A DNA stretch of 64,000 nt from assembly GCF_037975245.1 (NCBI RefSeq), contig NC_092567.1:3976214-4040213 (forward strand), given 5' to 3'. The stretch's first letter is position 1; every line of letters starts with the position of its first letter. Made by a program: the position numbers and the translations under genes. Below, one piece after another: positions 50,488-63,462 of this stretch. Below the pieces are notes generated by a model. It was not told the origin of the DNA, ran no database searches, and saw only the letters and a program-made list of their open reading frames with translations. This DNA is from Apostichopus japonicus. Taxonomy: Eukaryota; Echinodermata; Holothuroidea; Aspidochirotida; Stichopodidae.

Positions 50488-50659
50488 CAGTGGCAGAGTG
50501 CCCATATAGTCAGGGGCGGTAGCCCCCCCCCCCCGACGGATTCAAACTGACTATTGGTGCCCTTTTCACGCACCGTACCTATGGTGGCGCTCTGCTTAGT
50601 AGATTGCGCCTTACAGACCATTCTCACCCCCCTGACCACTAACCCTAGCTCCGCCACTG
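50488..50659. mobile_element. hAT-type MITE, 172 bp
   Basis: The ends read CAGTGGCAGAG and CAGTGGCGGAG inward, both followed further in by TCAGGGG. The flanks TTGCTAAT (50,480-50,487) and TTGCTAAC (50,660-50,667) form an 8-bp TSD with one mismatch. A C-run lies at 50,523-50,534, and the GGTGGCGCTCTGCTTAGTAG box at 50,583 is the reverse complement of a box shared with other elements in this window. Confidence 0.88.
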
Positions 50660-53600
50660 TTGCTAACTGATATAGTCATTCCTGATACAGAGATGGGTAG
50701 ATGGGACAAAAACACATGTGTGGTACAGAAACAGGCAACAGGTAAGTCCATTGGTATGAATCAAGTTACAAAAGCAACAAGTCTTCCCTACTAGTCCTGA
50801 TATATAGAGATCACTAAATCCTAAAAAGTCATACTTCCGATACTTGCGGGGTGGAGTTGATAAGAAAATGCAGAATTCCGCTGTCTTAAGAAGCAACTAT
50901 ATTATGCCTTAAATACACTGTATGACATGTATGGGTGGAAGTGGCAGTTTAGTATGTAGAGCTAAGCAAAATCCTTAGGTGTCATAGCAGGTCCCTAGTG
51001 TTCTGGTCGATGTTCCCCGAAGCTTTTCTCAGCTTCAAGCAAACAGGCAACAGGTAAGTCCATTGGTATGAATGAACTGAAATTCAAACCACTGCCTCTC
51101 TGGAGGAAAGCCAAGCCTTCAATGACCCAAGCTAACTGCTTCAGTTAACCAGAACTCTTGCACCTTATGAGAAATGGAATTCCATGACAAAATTGGGAAA
51201 TTCCAAATTTTCTTGCCAATTTAAGTTTACTACAGTATTTGTATGGGCCTTTTTCAAGTTACCTCATATCTTAAGTGTTTTTGATCAAGTCTGGTGAGGA
51301 CATTGATCAGACAGCTTTGTGTATATTTTTGGCAGCACAGCTGTTTTCTGAGCATGGCTTGAGTGGCTTCTCAGTGTTGCCAGGAGGAAAGCCCAATATT
51401 CAGGCTTGAACATATTATACAAGATTCAATTCACAGTCATTTAAAAATCAATATCTGTTCTTATATAAAAGCTACTAGTACTGCTGATGATCAGCAATAA
51501 CATGTTTGTTTGTGACCGAATACAAACAAACCAGCCTTCCTAATATGTAAGTGCCAATAAAAGGCACACAGTTCAGTAGTTGACATGAAATATTTGCTCT
51601 GTTGAAAACTGGAAAGAGTGACGATTGCTATTGTGCAGTACAGTGTAGCTTTTGCAGTATCTCTGATGTGTCAAAATAATAAATTTCAAGTATTTAAGAG
51701 CAAACAAACAAGGCAAAAGAGCAAACAAACATCTTAAATTTATTTCATGGAAGTTGTTTTATTGGAGAATGAGTGAGAGGTGTAGCGTTAACAGACCTCA
51801 CTCTTCCACTGCAAACTTTGCTGATGGAATCTAGCCTGCTTACCACAACAATCACAAGAAAACCAACAATAACAAAAAACATAAAAAACTCTGGGGTAAA
51901 TTTGGAACTGCAGTCTTGAGCCTTTCTTATGCAATTGAAAATATAGCACAATGCACCTGACTTCATGTGAAGCAGTCTCCCACACTTTCATAACTTTGGT
52001 GACGTTTAGTCTCTGCTCATCTCTGTCGGAGCTCCTTCAAAACAGGAATATGATCTATGTTTGGATTTGTCTGATTAGGGCTTCATGCCTCAATCTCTTA
52101 CATCCTGGGTTAGACAGCAGTGCCAATGCCATTTTTGTAGTTGTAGGGCACTGAATTGATTGGTAACCCTACTGCAGAACATCCCTCAGTATACAGTTAA
52201 GTGGAATAAACATAAATACCAAAACAGTCATACAACACTGCAATAAAGCAAAAAATTCAAGAGATGAAAAGTGATAATAAAAAATGGAAAACCAACAATG
52301 ATCTTAAATGCATACAATTATGCAACAATAAGCCAGTTCATGATTAGATTAATATTATTATAACAGTCCAAGGTCACTCGGTATTACGCACAGCATGTAC
52401 AACACAAACAGTGTACAGAAATATCTTTGAAAAATCACCTGAGCAAAACGGCTCATCCTGCTAACATGAAATTAACACAAATTAAGTTGGTTTAGTTTCC
52501 AAAGAGTGGTAACAAATTAAATAAAAGCCGTAATGAAAGCTCTATGGGGGATCGTCGCATTTGTCGTTGTGAGTATGCACACTTGAAATCGTGAACTAGC
52601 TTATTGAACAAGACAATGATTATCCACACAAAGCATACCTTCAAAGGCCCACACTACAGTTACAGTAGGCTCACATCATCCTCATTACTCTGCCAACATT
52701 CAATGTTGTTTACAATTTCTACATGGTTCATTTTTCTGGTAAATGGATAGTTTTAAACATTTAAAACATTGGAAAAACACTTGTAAAATTTGGAAAACTC
52801 TGAAGTAATTAACCCGGTCTTAGCCATCATGCGGCCAAAATGTGAAGAAAAAAAACTTCTCCGATTAGCCATTTTCAAGTGTTTTACCCCAGCATTTTCC
52901 CCCTCCTAGCTGAAATTTCACTGGTGACAGCATGGAAAATTGCAACTTAAATGCACCCAATTTGGTATACCATATAATGAAGGCCTGTAGTAGTCATTCC
53001 TGAATGCCTGTAGTGTCGACCCTAACTACTGTACAAAAGAATCATCAGTGGTTTTAAAATATTTCTCATTTTGATGGGTTGTAATACTGTAGAAGCCTAG
53101 GAGGAAGATTACAGCTTTCCACATATGCACAGTTATATTACTTTGAAAAGCTGTCCTGCTGAGTACCAATTCAATTTAGAAGACTAAGCTGCAACCTGCA
53201 CTAATACCTTTGGGCAGGCACTTATGCCCTGCCCCCCCCCTCCTCCCCACCCACAAACCGGTCTTAGTTTAGCATTATGATACTTTAGTTCGACAATTTT
53301 TAAGTGCTAACTTTCAAACAAGAATACTTCCTTTGATAACAGTCCCTTCAAAACACAATCATTCTCATTAATTCACAACTTACATGCAGGGTTTATCTTT
53401 CCAAGCAATGATCTGGCCCAGTTTTTCAAATGATTTTAAATGTGTATGTTCATGCAATGTATGATTATTTATTTTACAGTATCATATGTTACCTTTCCTT
53501 CCTTCTTAAGGATATTGTGCCCCATGCATGGGATCACTTACACAAACCTATATATGTACCGCCTTTGCCCATGTACTAAATTAATATTGAATTACATATA

Positions 53601-54051
53601 GTGCTCATGCTCATAGTGAAGTCCATAATGGCAGAGCAAATACTGTACGGGCCTTTCTCTTTTCTCTAAACAGCAACTACAGTGGTCTAGTGTAACCAGA
53701 AAATTGAGGTCAATGCAAGATTTTGTTAACCTAATATTAACATTGCAAACAAAAGCTTACGAGTAGGAACTGAACTGTCAATTTACCTTTGACATAGTTA
53801 AGGAGTATGATGTGTCTCAAAATGTATTGGAACATAATTCTTCTTGTGTCCCAAAACAATGTTTTCTAATTGCCAATAACTGCCCAGTGTTATTGTTATA
53901 ACTGCGCAAACAAATCAAATTTACTGTTTTTATTTCGGTTTAATATTAATGCAGTCAACATGCAGACCTTAGCATGTATGGAGAAGCTTTTACCAAAGAT
54001 GTATGGTGCACATGTAACAGATCACTGAATAACCAAGCTAAATTTACAGTG
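50660..54051. other. 3.4 kb mostly unrecognised; small duplication and one weak exon
   Basis: A 37-bp segment, AACAGGCAACAGGTAAGTCC plus TTGGTATGAAT, occurs at about 50,730 and 51,043, a local direct duplication. On the minus strand 51,745-51,925 could be a terminal exon: it follows an AG acceptor, encodes a hydrophobic helix (FFMFFVIVGFLVIVVVSR) and stops beside an AATAAA (51,744-51,739). That model is weak. Confidence 0.35.
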
Positions 54052-57000
54052 TTACACATGACCTTGGTTAATGTTAATTTCACCAGATCTTTGTGTCATC
54101 TTCTTTTTCAGTTTCGCTCTCTTATTGAAGACCTTTGTCTTGATGGTCAGCCAGACATGTTGAATCTTTGTATGGATAATGAATGCTTCAATGTCTTGAC
54201 GGTCTGAAATAATCAAAGAGCCAGAAATAAGTTGTCTGTGAGAGGTGTATCACATAAAGTACATACAATAAACACACATATATATTCATGTACACATACA
54301 TATATGTACATACCAGTCGAGTAGCCAAGGGCCCTGTTGGGTGTTCAACCCCCCCCCCCCCCTCCCACGACCCAAGTGACAAAAAAAATGATTTTGTTCG
54401 GTCTTTAACAAATATTTGTGAATGTTCAGTGGAAATTTGACTGTTTTTCCACAAACATTGCTCCATTTTGCACCTACGGGCCTGTGGATATCATTTTTTT
54501 CTCTAAAAAAGGTATTTCGGCAATCCCCCCCCCAGAGCCTCCCCCCTCCCAAGAAAACATTCTTGCTACGCGCCTGGTACATACATACTGGAGTAGCCTC
54601 AACACTGACACGTATGACTGATATACTGTAGGTTTCCAGTGTTCCAACAGAAATATAAAATGTACCCCTAATGTTACATGGTAATAGTGGACACATCAGT
54701 ATCTCTATTACAGATTGTACAGAGAGGCAATGAACATGCATGTTGACTTCTATGGTGGATGTCATAAGGCCATGAGAACTTAATAGAGGTCATTTTAGTA
54801 AAAAGCAACTCTTTTAGGTGTAGCATGTACTAGAGCAGGTAGGTACAGTAGGTTTATTAAATTTATGACAACCCAACACGTCTGTGTTATACATACAGTG
54901 TCGTTCAGTTGACAGTAACAAGTCCTCTCTTTTAGTCACTTCTGACAGGCAGGGAATTCTACGGGCCTACTGTTTTCATTTTACTGCTCAGGACTCACAA
55001 ATGGCAAACCTCCATCCCCTGCCACCCGAGGGGATCCGGTTATACTATTGTTATACTAATTGCAAACAAGTGGATCATTGCCCTGATTGAACAATTTTGT
55101 AATTCTTTTCTGGGGAATTTAAGGATTTGAGCGAAATCATTTTAACTATCTTAACTGCTACTCTATTGTATGTTCAGATGTAAGGAATCTAAGGAAACTT
55201 GCAGTGTTACTTTAGTATTTTTTTCTGCAATACTAATGACAAAAGTCAGGTCAGTAGAGTAGTACCATGGTATTTCAAAGGACTCAAGTAAACTACGGTA
55301 CAGCTTGGCAAAGCTGATTTGCAATGTCAAGAACACTGATGATGGTGCCAGTACAGTGATAGTGCTGAAAGGATTGAGTAACCATGGCTCATTGCTAAGA
55401 GCATGGAAGAGAAATTGTGGTTATACCACCCTGCTACATAAATCCACTGTACATTCCAATATGGGTTACTATTTTCACACTGCATTACTACATAGTACAT
55501 GTATATACTTTATTTTTTTACTGTACATGCATTACCAAACTGCTATGTAAATTTCAAAAGTCCCCAAATTATCCTGTGTAGGATGAGCTGAAAATAAAAT
55601 GGAATGCAAAAAAAAAATAAGTGCAAACTTACCACTTGCTGCAAAAAAAAAAAAAAAAAAATCCCACTGGAGACTTCATATCTACAGTATCATGCCTCTT
55701 TCTTGTTTTGCTGTTATATGCTCCCCGGGATATTTTACCAAAAAGTCCTCCTTTTTGAAGCTGCAGGTTGCAAACACACCGGAACCTGCAATAAAAGTAT
55801 CAATATTGGTTCAGGTCGATTCCTTAGTGCACATCAACACATTATGTGTAATATTTTGTTTCAAGATAAAACAAGAACAAGAAGTTGTATTCCCCTTTGG
55901 TACACTGCTGGCATAGCTATCAGTCTAGCCTGGCAGAGGGGCTCATTTCACTAGTCCATAACTTAATTGACAAAATATGCAACACAAAATATAAACTTTG
56001 GGTGACTGCCACGGATAAACTATGCATGATTTTGCGGGTGCTTGTTCATATAGGACTCATTGATAGTACTTCCTGTTGGCAAACTGGTAAAGAAAGGCAG
56101 GGGATTTTACAATAGTAGCAAAGCAATAGTTTTTACTACTATGAGGACGGACTGCATGGTCAAGTGGTAGAGCATCTGACTTGCAGCCGGAAGGTACGGG
56201 GTTTGATTCCAGGTCAAGTCATAAGAAAGACTTACAAACTGGGACCTGCCGTTGTTTATGGTGCTCTGCATAAGCAACGAAGTAGGAAAATGATCCAAAC
56301 TGAAAAAAAGGCTGTGGGAGTGCAACTAGGTAAAGCCGGAACGTTTAAAATTGAGGTGTAAACCCTACCTAACTTACATACTATGGGCTAAAAATGTACC
56401 CCTCATGTCACACATACATATGATAGAAACTTATACTACACACAGACATGACTGCAAAGAGGTTTCCAATATTGTTCCACCAGAAATATGAAAGTGTACC
56501 CCGAATGTTACATGGTTAAGAGTGAAAACGTCAGTACCTGTATTGGTTTAGAGGCAATGGACATGTTGACTTCTGCAGGGCTTGACGTAATTTTCAAAAT
56601 CAGCATGGTAGATATAAAACATATTTTAGTGCACTTTTGGGTTCCCAAAATCCTGCATTTTGTGCTATTTATTTATACATTTTTGTGCATTGTGCATTTA
56701 TTGATACTATAAGTTCCATCAGAATCAGTGACCGTTCACTACATGAAATCTAGCTACAGTACCAACCAAGCAACAAAATAAAACCTACCAATAAAATCAT
56801 CAATAAATGTGACTTCAAGTCCGGGCCTGTCCGCCTGGGAGCGGCAAATAACCATGCCTCTGTAGGGTTTTTGGAATGGGCTGTACTGCTGCAAAGTGCT
56901 CTGCTTGTTCTCCACTTCTCAGACTGGATTGGAAAGGGGAACATACACACTATGAGTTACATATATTGAAAAATGTTTTACAAATCAAATAATCCATAAT

Positions 57001-60000
57001 GAAATAATTGTCCATAATACATAAAATTATTATCCAAACAAATTCAATAACATACATTGAATCACAGTATTAAATAACCACATGTGCAATGGGCACTATG
57101 CACTTTGAAAATATACAGTAGTATTACCAGTTCTACAATAAACCTCTTAGCCATGGCACCAAATTTATAAGACAAGTATTTATAACTTGTTTAAAATCCA
57201 TATTGAGCATATTGAGAATTTTACTCAGGAAACTTTATGGTTAGAAACCAGCATGCCAGGATATATGTACAGTATGAAGTTGGTATAAAGCCAGATGTAT
57301 ACAACCCTGCACAAATAGCCTGCACTTAAAGGCAAGAAGCCTTTGGTAATACTAATAACTCATTGCATTGCACAAGTAATCTCCTTACATTGTTGTTTAG
57401 AACTGACAAAATTAGACTCTTCCTGCTTTCCTTCACAACATTCAATGACAAGAGTGCCTGTCAGTGATATGTCATCAACAGTGCACCCATTACAGTATAT
57501 GGTACAGCCATATAGGTGTCAATAAAACCAGATTCTCAACCAAATAACCAAAAAACTTTCCTTTATCCTAAAAAAATAGTTTAAGCCTAGCATAATTTGA
57601 TTCTTTGGTCCTTTTTTCACAAAATTGAATAAAAGGAAAGCATTTTAGTAATGTCCTTAACTTTACCCATGTTATAATTGAACAGTCTATCCCTCCAGCC
57701 AGCCTAAAAAGGGATCAGAAACTGACTAAAGTGCTGTCACTTTGTCTAATATTTTCATGTGACATATTGTGTGTTAATTATTTTTAAGCTTACAAAAAAT
57801 GAAATAAGATTTAATTCCACACACCAATTTTGCATCTCAAACTAGGGTTTAGTACAGAAGAATTGGTTTGCATTTTTGTACAAAATGTACTAATAAGACT
57901 GCATGTCAGTGATGTCAAAAACATTCAGATATAGTAGGAATGTAACAATCCTTATTACCTCCAGCAACCAGCCAAAAGGTGATCAGAAACTGGCAAAAAT
58001 GTTGGACATTTTTCAACATTTTTATTTGACAAACATATTATGGAGAGCTATTAACCACACTTTATATTAGTAATTAGGCTAGGCTAGTATTATGTAATAG
58101 TAGGGTGTCCAGTACTCGTCTACAGTAGATGACCGTGATGACTTTGGCGTTTACCACACAGACGTCATGGAGATAAAAGGCTTCTTTTGGCAGTCTAATG
58201 TTTACATTTTATCATTAAAATACTTCCAAAAACTAAATAATTACTTTTCTAAAAACATTACAATACATTTGTCGTTTGCCTCAAGTGCTGATTTCCTAGT
58301 TGTGACAATTGTAAGTGAAATTTACGAAAACACTGTGACAAATCAGTCTTACTGTACAAGTCAATATGGGCAAGGTTTGCTATTTGGTAAGGAAATTTTG
58401 ATTGTGTCAATATTTTAATCTTTAATATGCACGGCAGCGAAAGACAGAGCTGTGGAATAACTTTAGTAATATTCAAAATGTAGATTTTGTAGTACTAGTT
58501 TTTATGAGAAAAAACTAATTTTCCAGTGTTTTTTATTGCTGCACGATACCTCCAAAGTGTAATGCTCATGAATTATGCAATATTTCTAGCCTATTCCACT
58601 ATCTGCTAAATGTTAGCATAGTTAGGGTAACTTCATCCATAGCGTGGGTAACACAATAATGTATGCATTTTATATACACTACAACTGAACATTGTGTACA
58701 AAGTGTTGCACGCACCCCGTAATCATGCGCATTTGACACGCACAATGACACAGTGCAGTGCATATTTGCCAAGAAAGTTAGCAGACACACAGAATTAAGA
58801 GTACCAGACATATGCCTAGAGAAAAATTCAAAACCAATTATTTTGGTCTTGAAATGTGGTAACTCTCATCAGTGGTGTAGCCAAGTAGGGGGAGGGGGGG
58901 GGTTGGGGTTCAACCCCCCCATGACCCAAGTGCCAAAATAAATTGAGTAAAAAGAAAAAAAAAAATCAGTTTTTTTTCACAAACATTGCACCATTTTGCA
59001 TCTACAGGACTGTGGATTGCATTTTTCGAGGGTGGCAACACATCCCCTCAAACCCCTCCCAAAGAACCCCAAGACAAATCTCTTGCTTTGCACCTGACTC
59101 ATTTTTCTGCATGAAAGTTGCTTTTAGTGTAATTTGAGGGTAGTGATGAGTTTAGTGCAGTGTTCGGGCTAAGGCACTGGATCTGCAGCCAAAATCCCGC
59201 AAAGGAAGAAATAAATAAATTTATGTAGTACAGTCATAGTACTGTAGGGATTATAGGAATAGTGTTCAGCAGCCAGCCATGTTTACTGTTCATCGATCAC
59301 GATCTTGCCACATGGAAGATGTTTGCATGCTCAGATTTTTGTCGTTCACGTGCAGCGCAGTCTACTGTGAATAATGCATGCATGCACAACACTAAAGTGT
59401 AACGATTGGGCTAAGTGCCTTTGATCAAAATTTCGCAGCACGAGTACATGTACAAATTTCACATTGACCATATGGACTATAGTAAAATATTATCATTGTA
59501 CAAAAACGTAAGAAAATGCAACTTCAAATTATAAAACAGACATGTAGATTGGTTGATATTCATGAGTACTTTTTGTTAAAGTTTAAAAAAAAAATTACAC
59601 AAGGTCTCTACAAAAGATTTATTTTTACTGTATATTAAGGCTTAACTACCTCCCATGTACAAATCCACAGTGACATCAACAGCCTAGGCCTACTCGTACG
59701 ACCAAGTGGAAATATTCCAATACCGTACCCAAAGTTTCAATGAAAAGTATATACCTGAAATTTATATATATTCTAGAACCCCGGCACTTTGTGTAAATCC
59801 CCCAATTTATTTTCATGTGTAAGAATCCCCCCCCCCCAAATGAAATTCCTTAACACGAACACTGTTTGTGTGTGCTCTCTCACCCTAACTAAGGCTTAAT
59901 TTCCGTTCAATTGACTTGAAATGCAAAAGTTATTGCATGCAATAATTACAAATAGGCTACAAAATTTGTTGCAGCAAGATTTTACTTTGACAGAAATCCA

Positions 60001-61044
60001 ATTGACTTTGTATTGAAAAGTCATTTCTAGACTAGGCCTAAGGCTACAGTAATAAGAGCCAAAAATAACATAAACTGTAGGCCAGTGGCCTTGACATAAT
60101 CCTAATAGCTATATATATTTATACCATAGCCCAGGCCAAGACTGGAAAGTTTTGTTTTGTTTTTCAATTCACGGCCATGACCAAGTTAGAAAAGCCTGGG
60201 CCTAGGCTTACAAGTAACATGTGAATAATTAATTGTTGGGTAAGATTTTTCGCGGCCAGGTGCTGTATATCGCAGCAAGATAAACACGGAGCGTTGTAAC
60301 GAGTCACTTACTTTCGGAAAATGAAATGAATTGAAACTGAGAGACCTCAAATGATTTCCTCAATTGGAATTGGCCTAAGAACAGTGACTCAAGTCTTTAA
60401 TTAACTCAAACAAATCGCTTAATGTTAGGCCTAAAGTTAGGCCCCTATCCTAGTCACTAACTGTCACCTAAGGATACCTACCTGAGTCACAGTGTAGCAA
60501 CTGTATGCAATCTATTTACATGTTATACTACCTTCAAACAAGCTGATCATTGTTGTGAAGGTTTTACAAATCGAAAATGTACACCTAATGTTACATGGTT
60601 AAGGGTGGACACATACAATATACAGTACTTCTTTCACTAATTATACAGAGAAACAATGGACATGTTCTGCATATTGACCTTCGCTTTTGTATGAATTCCC
60701 AATTACATACATATGTACTAACTAAGTCAAGTCACTAAGTTACCTGCCTGCAATTAAGCATATGCAAGGAAAATTCACTATCTGGGCCAAGCTTCAGACT
60801 TGGGTGTAGGCCTAGTACCGTAGGCTAAACATAAAACGGAAAATTAAAGGTAGCCTCGGCTTAAAATGCAGTGGGCCTAGTATAGGCTAGGCATTAACTT
60901 AAGCCTAGCATAAGAAACAGTTACGTTCTGTCTGCCTGAACATTTCTTGAAATTCTTAAATGGGTATTTTACCTTTTCATTACTCATCAGGTTTGACAAT
61001 ATTGTGAAATAAAACTCAAAAGATCAACATACCTTAGTCCCCAT
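54052..61044 (-). CDS. Four-exon model for a small protein (~110 aa), function unknown
   Basis: Minus-strand exons: 61,044-61,033 (MGTK, donor AAG|GTATGT); 57,457-57,389 (23 codons, acceptor CTGACAG, donor GTAAGG); 56,888-56,789 (33 codons plus one base, donor GTAGGT); 54,203-54,052 (acceptor ATTTCAG, 49 codons, TAA). Phases agree at every junction (0, 0, 1). The third and fourth exons read like one continuous protein: PYRGMVICRSQADRPGLEV, FIDDFI, RQDIEAFIIHTKIQHVWLTI, then a lysine-rich tail (KRAKLKKK). The start lies in AAAATCATGG, 3' of a CpG-rich stretch (61,125-61,180). AATAAA follows the stop by about 118 nt (53,934-53,929). The family is not recognised. The acceptor of the third exon is weak, and the plus strand also has splice-like sites at 57,400 and 54,111, so the strand is not beyond doubt. 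Confidence 0.4.
54314..54576. mobile_element. hAT-type MITE, 263 bp, TSD GTACATAC
   Basis: Left end CAGTCGAGTAGCCAAGG; right end read inward CAGGCGCGTAGCAAGAATG. Perfect TSD GTACATAC at 54,306-54,313 and 54,577-54,584. C-runs lie near both ends (54,349-54,362 and about 54,524-54,532). Same family as 58,870-59,096, sharing CACAAACATTGC.CCATTTTGCA. It lies in the last intron of the minus-strand model. Confidence 0.92.
54629..54757. repeat. Dispersed repeat D, copy 1
   Basis: Shares GTTTCCA.TGTTCC, AATGTACCCCTAATGTTACATGG-like and GAGGCAATGAACATG segments with 56,461-56,580 and 60,555-60,690. No coding potential. All three copies fall inside the span of the minus-strand gene model. Confidence 0.7.
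56153..56226 (+). repeat. tRNA-derived SINE head
   Basis: TGGTCAAGTGGTAGAGCA matches the RNA polymerase III A box, and GGGTTTGATTCC 33 bp further matches the B box. The intervening TCTGACTTGCAGCCGGA resembles an anticodon arm (Cys/Ala-like). Acceptor-stem pairing is poor and there is no intact 3' end, so it is a SINE head or tRNA pseudogene rather than a functional tRNA. A degraded relative may lie at about 59,160-59,200 (GGCTAAGGCACTGGATCTGC). Confidence 0.65.
56461..56580. repeat. Dispersed repeat D, copy 2
   Basis: Same family as 54,629-54,757: GTACCCCGAATGTTACATGG and GAGGCAATGGACATGTTGAC. Same orientation as copy 1. Confidence 0.7.
57458..58869. other. Intron-like or intergenic sequence, nothing recognised
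   Basis: Unique sequence. A short internal similarity (CCAGCCAGCC...AAAAGG.GATCAGAAACTG at about 57,697 and CCAGCAACCAGCC at about 57,961) shows a small direct duplication of about 50 bp. Confidence 0.4.
58870..59096. mobile_element. hAT-type MITE, 227 bp, relative of 54,314-54,576
   Basis: Left end CAGTGGTGTAGCCAAG; right end read inward CAGGTGCAAAGCAAGAG. The interior matches the 54-kb copy (GGTTCAACCCCCC, CCCAAGTG, CACAAACATTGCACCATTTT). G- and C-runs lie inside the left end. The flanking octamers ACTCTCAT and ACTCATTT agree only partly, so this copy is older or was deleted at one edge. Confidence 0.8.
59097..60554. other. Intron-like sequence rich in TAGGCCTA words
   Basis: Contains a C-run (about 59,827), many GCCTAGGC/AGGCCTA words and no supported exon. 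Donor-like ACTTTCGG / GTAAGTGA (minus, about 60,310) and CTCAG / GTAGGTAT (minus, about 60,491) sites exist, but no frame links them. Confidence 0.35.
60555..60690. repeat. Dispersed repeat D, copy 3
   Basis: AATGTACACCTAATGTTACA, GGTTAAGGGTGGACACAT and ACAATGGACATG match copies 1 and 2 in the same orientation. Confidence 0.7.
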
Positions 61045-61266
61045 GATTTTTGTGTCCAAAAACTGGCCAGTTTCGAAGGCTCGACAATTGTGTGCAACCA
61101 GTGATGTACAGATCAGTGTATGCAACCGCGCCGTGCGATTGATCGAACGTACGTTACGCAGGCGCGGCGGCGCCTATATTCTAAAGCTAGCGTCATGCAT
61201 GCAGGTTAGCGCGTATTAGGCTCATTGCGCATGCGTTGTATATCTGCACTTTGGTCAAAAAAGGGG

Positions 61267-62537
<1,271 letters not shown>

Positions 62538-62545
62538 CACCAATA

Positions 62546-63302
62546 CATGGGCGCAGATCCTGACGGGGACAGCGGGACGCGTCCCCACCAACTTTTCAGT
62601 GGCGGGGACATGATATACCGTGTCCCCACCAAGTTGTCTTGACCAAACGTTGCATTTAAAATTCCCTGTATTGAACTTTGACGCAGTTTGATCCAGCATT
62701 GTGCAAATGGCATGCTATAAAAGACGAGAATTTTTTACTATTGACACTGTTAGGCGTGACTTCTCCGCTGAAGTATTAACACATAAAAATGCATTCAATC
62801 ATGTGAAACATAATTTATACACGAAACTGGTAAATTGTGGTCAGCAAAACGGACTGAGTGCGAACAAAACAATTGTTAAAAACTCACACTGTGTGTTGCC
62901 AATTTGAGCTAGCTTCACGTCCATGCAATTCTCATTTTATTATATTTATAAACAGTTGTTAAATATAGGACGGAAATTGTATTATTGTTTTCTGCGAGAG
63001 GACCCCAGACCCATCGTAAATACAAAAGTCTACTTGGATTATGTGTCCCCTGATTTTTTTTTTTTCTGCAGACGCCCGTGTATTTCCCCAAACTAAACTT
63101 CTAAGCCATGAGATCTAAAACTTAAGGTTGTTTGGGAGCATCATTTGGTCCAGGAAGTGTTATTTCCGGCGATCTGGGAGGTATATTTGCCAAAAATATA
63201 TATATATACACTTCGCGCGAACCCATGGTCGTGCTCCGCTTAGATAGTATCAGAGAACAGACACGCGTCCCCACCATTATCCAAGACTGAACTACGCCCA
63301 TG
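62546..63302. mobile_element. hAT-type non-autonomous element, 757 bp
   Basis: The ends read CATGGGCGCAGATCC and CATGGGCGTAGTTC inward, close to the right terminus of the 3.6-kb hAT element (CATGGGCGTCAATCC). The flanks CACCAATA (62,538-62,545) and CACCAATT (63,303-63,310) are an 8-bp TSD with one change. GGGGAC/GTCCCC words occur near both ends, and TGCTCCGCTTAGATAG at 63,231 is the inverted shared box. The 68-codon ORF at 62,701 is not recognised. Confidence 0.88.
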
Positions 63303-63462
63303 CACCAATTAATTAACTATGTCTGAATTTTCGAAAATTCCCTGACCAACATTCTTAATCATATTTCCCTCTACTCGTGCAATTTTGACCGGTTTGTTAG
63401 GGGTTGAAAGAGGTTTTTTCTATATCGGTTGTCCATTGATGAAAATTTGTGCAACATTATGG

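Noticed and set aside
53974-54207. Plus-strand ORF with an AG acceptor at 54,110
   Set aside because: The minus strand of the same interval gives a more protein-like exon whose phase matches the next exon upstream; the plus-strand reading has no partner.
57343-57525. Plus-strand ORF overlapping the second exon of the minus-strand model
   Set aside because: It has an AG and GT that could define a plus-strand exon, but the donor is weak and no partner exon in phase was found. Kept only as a caveat to the minus-strand model.
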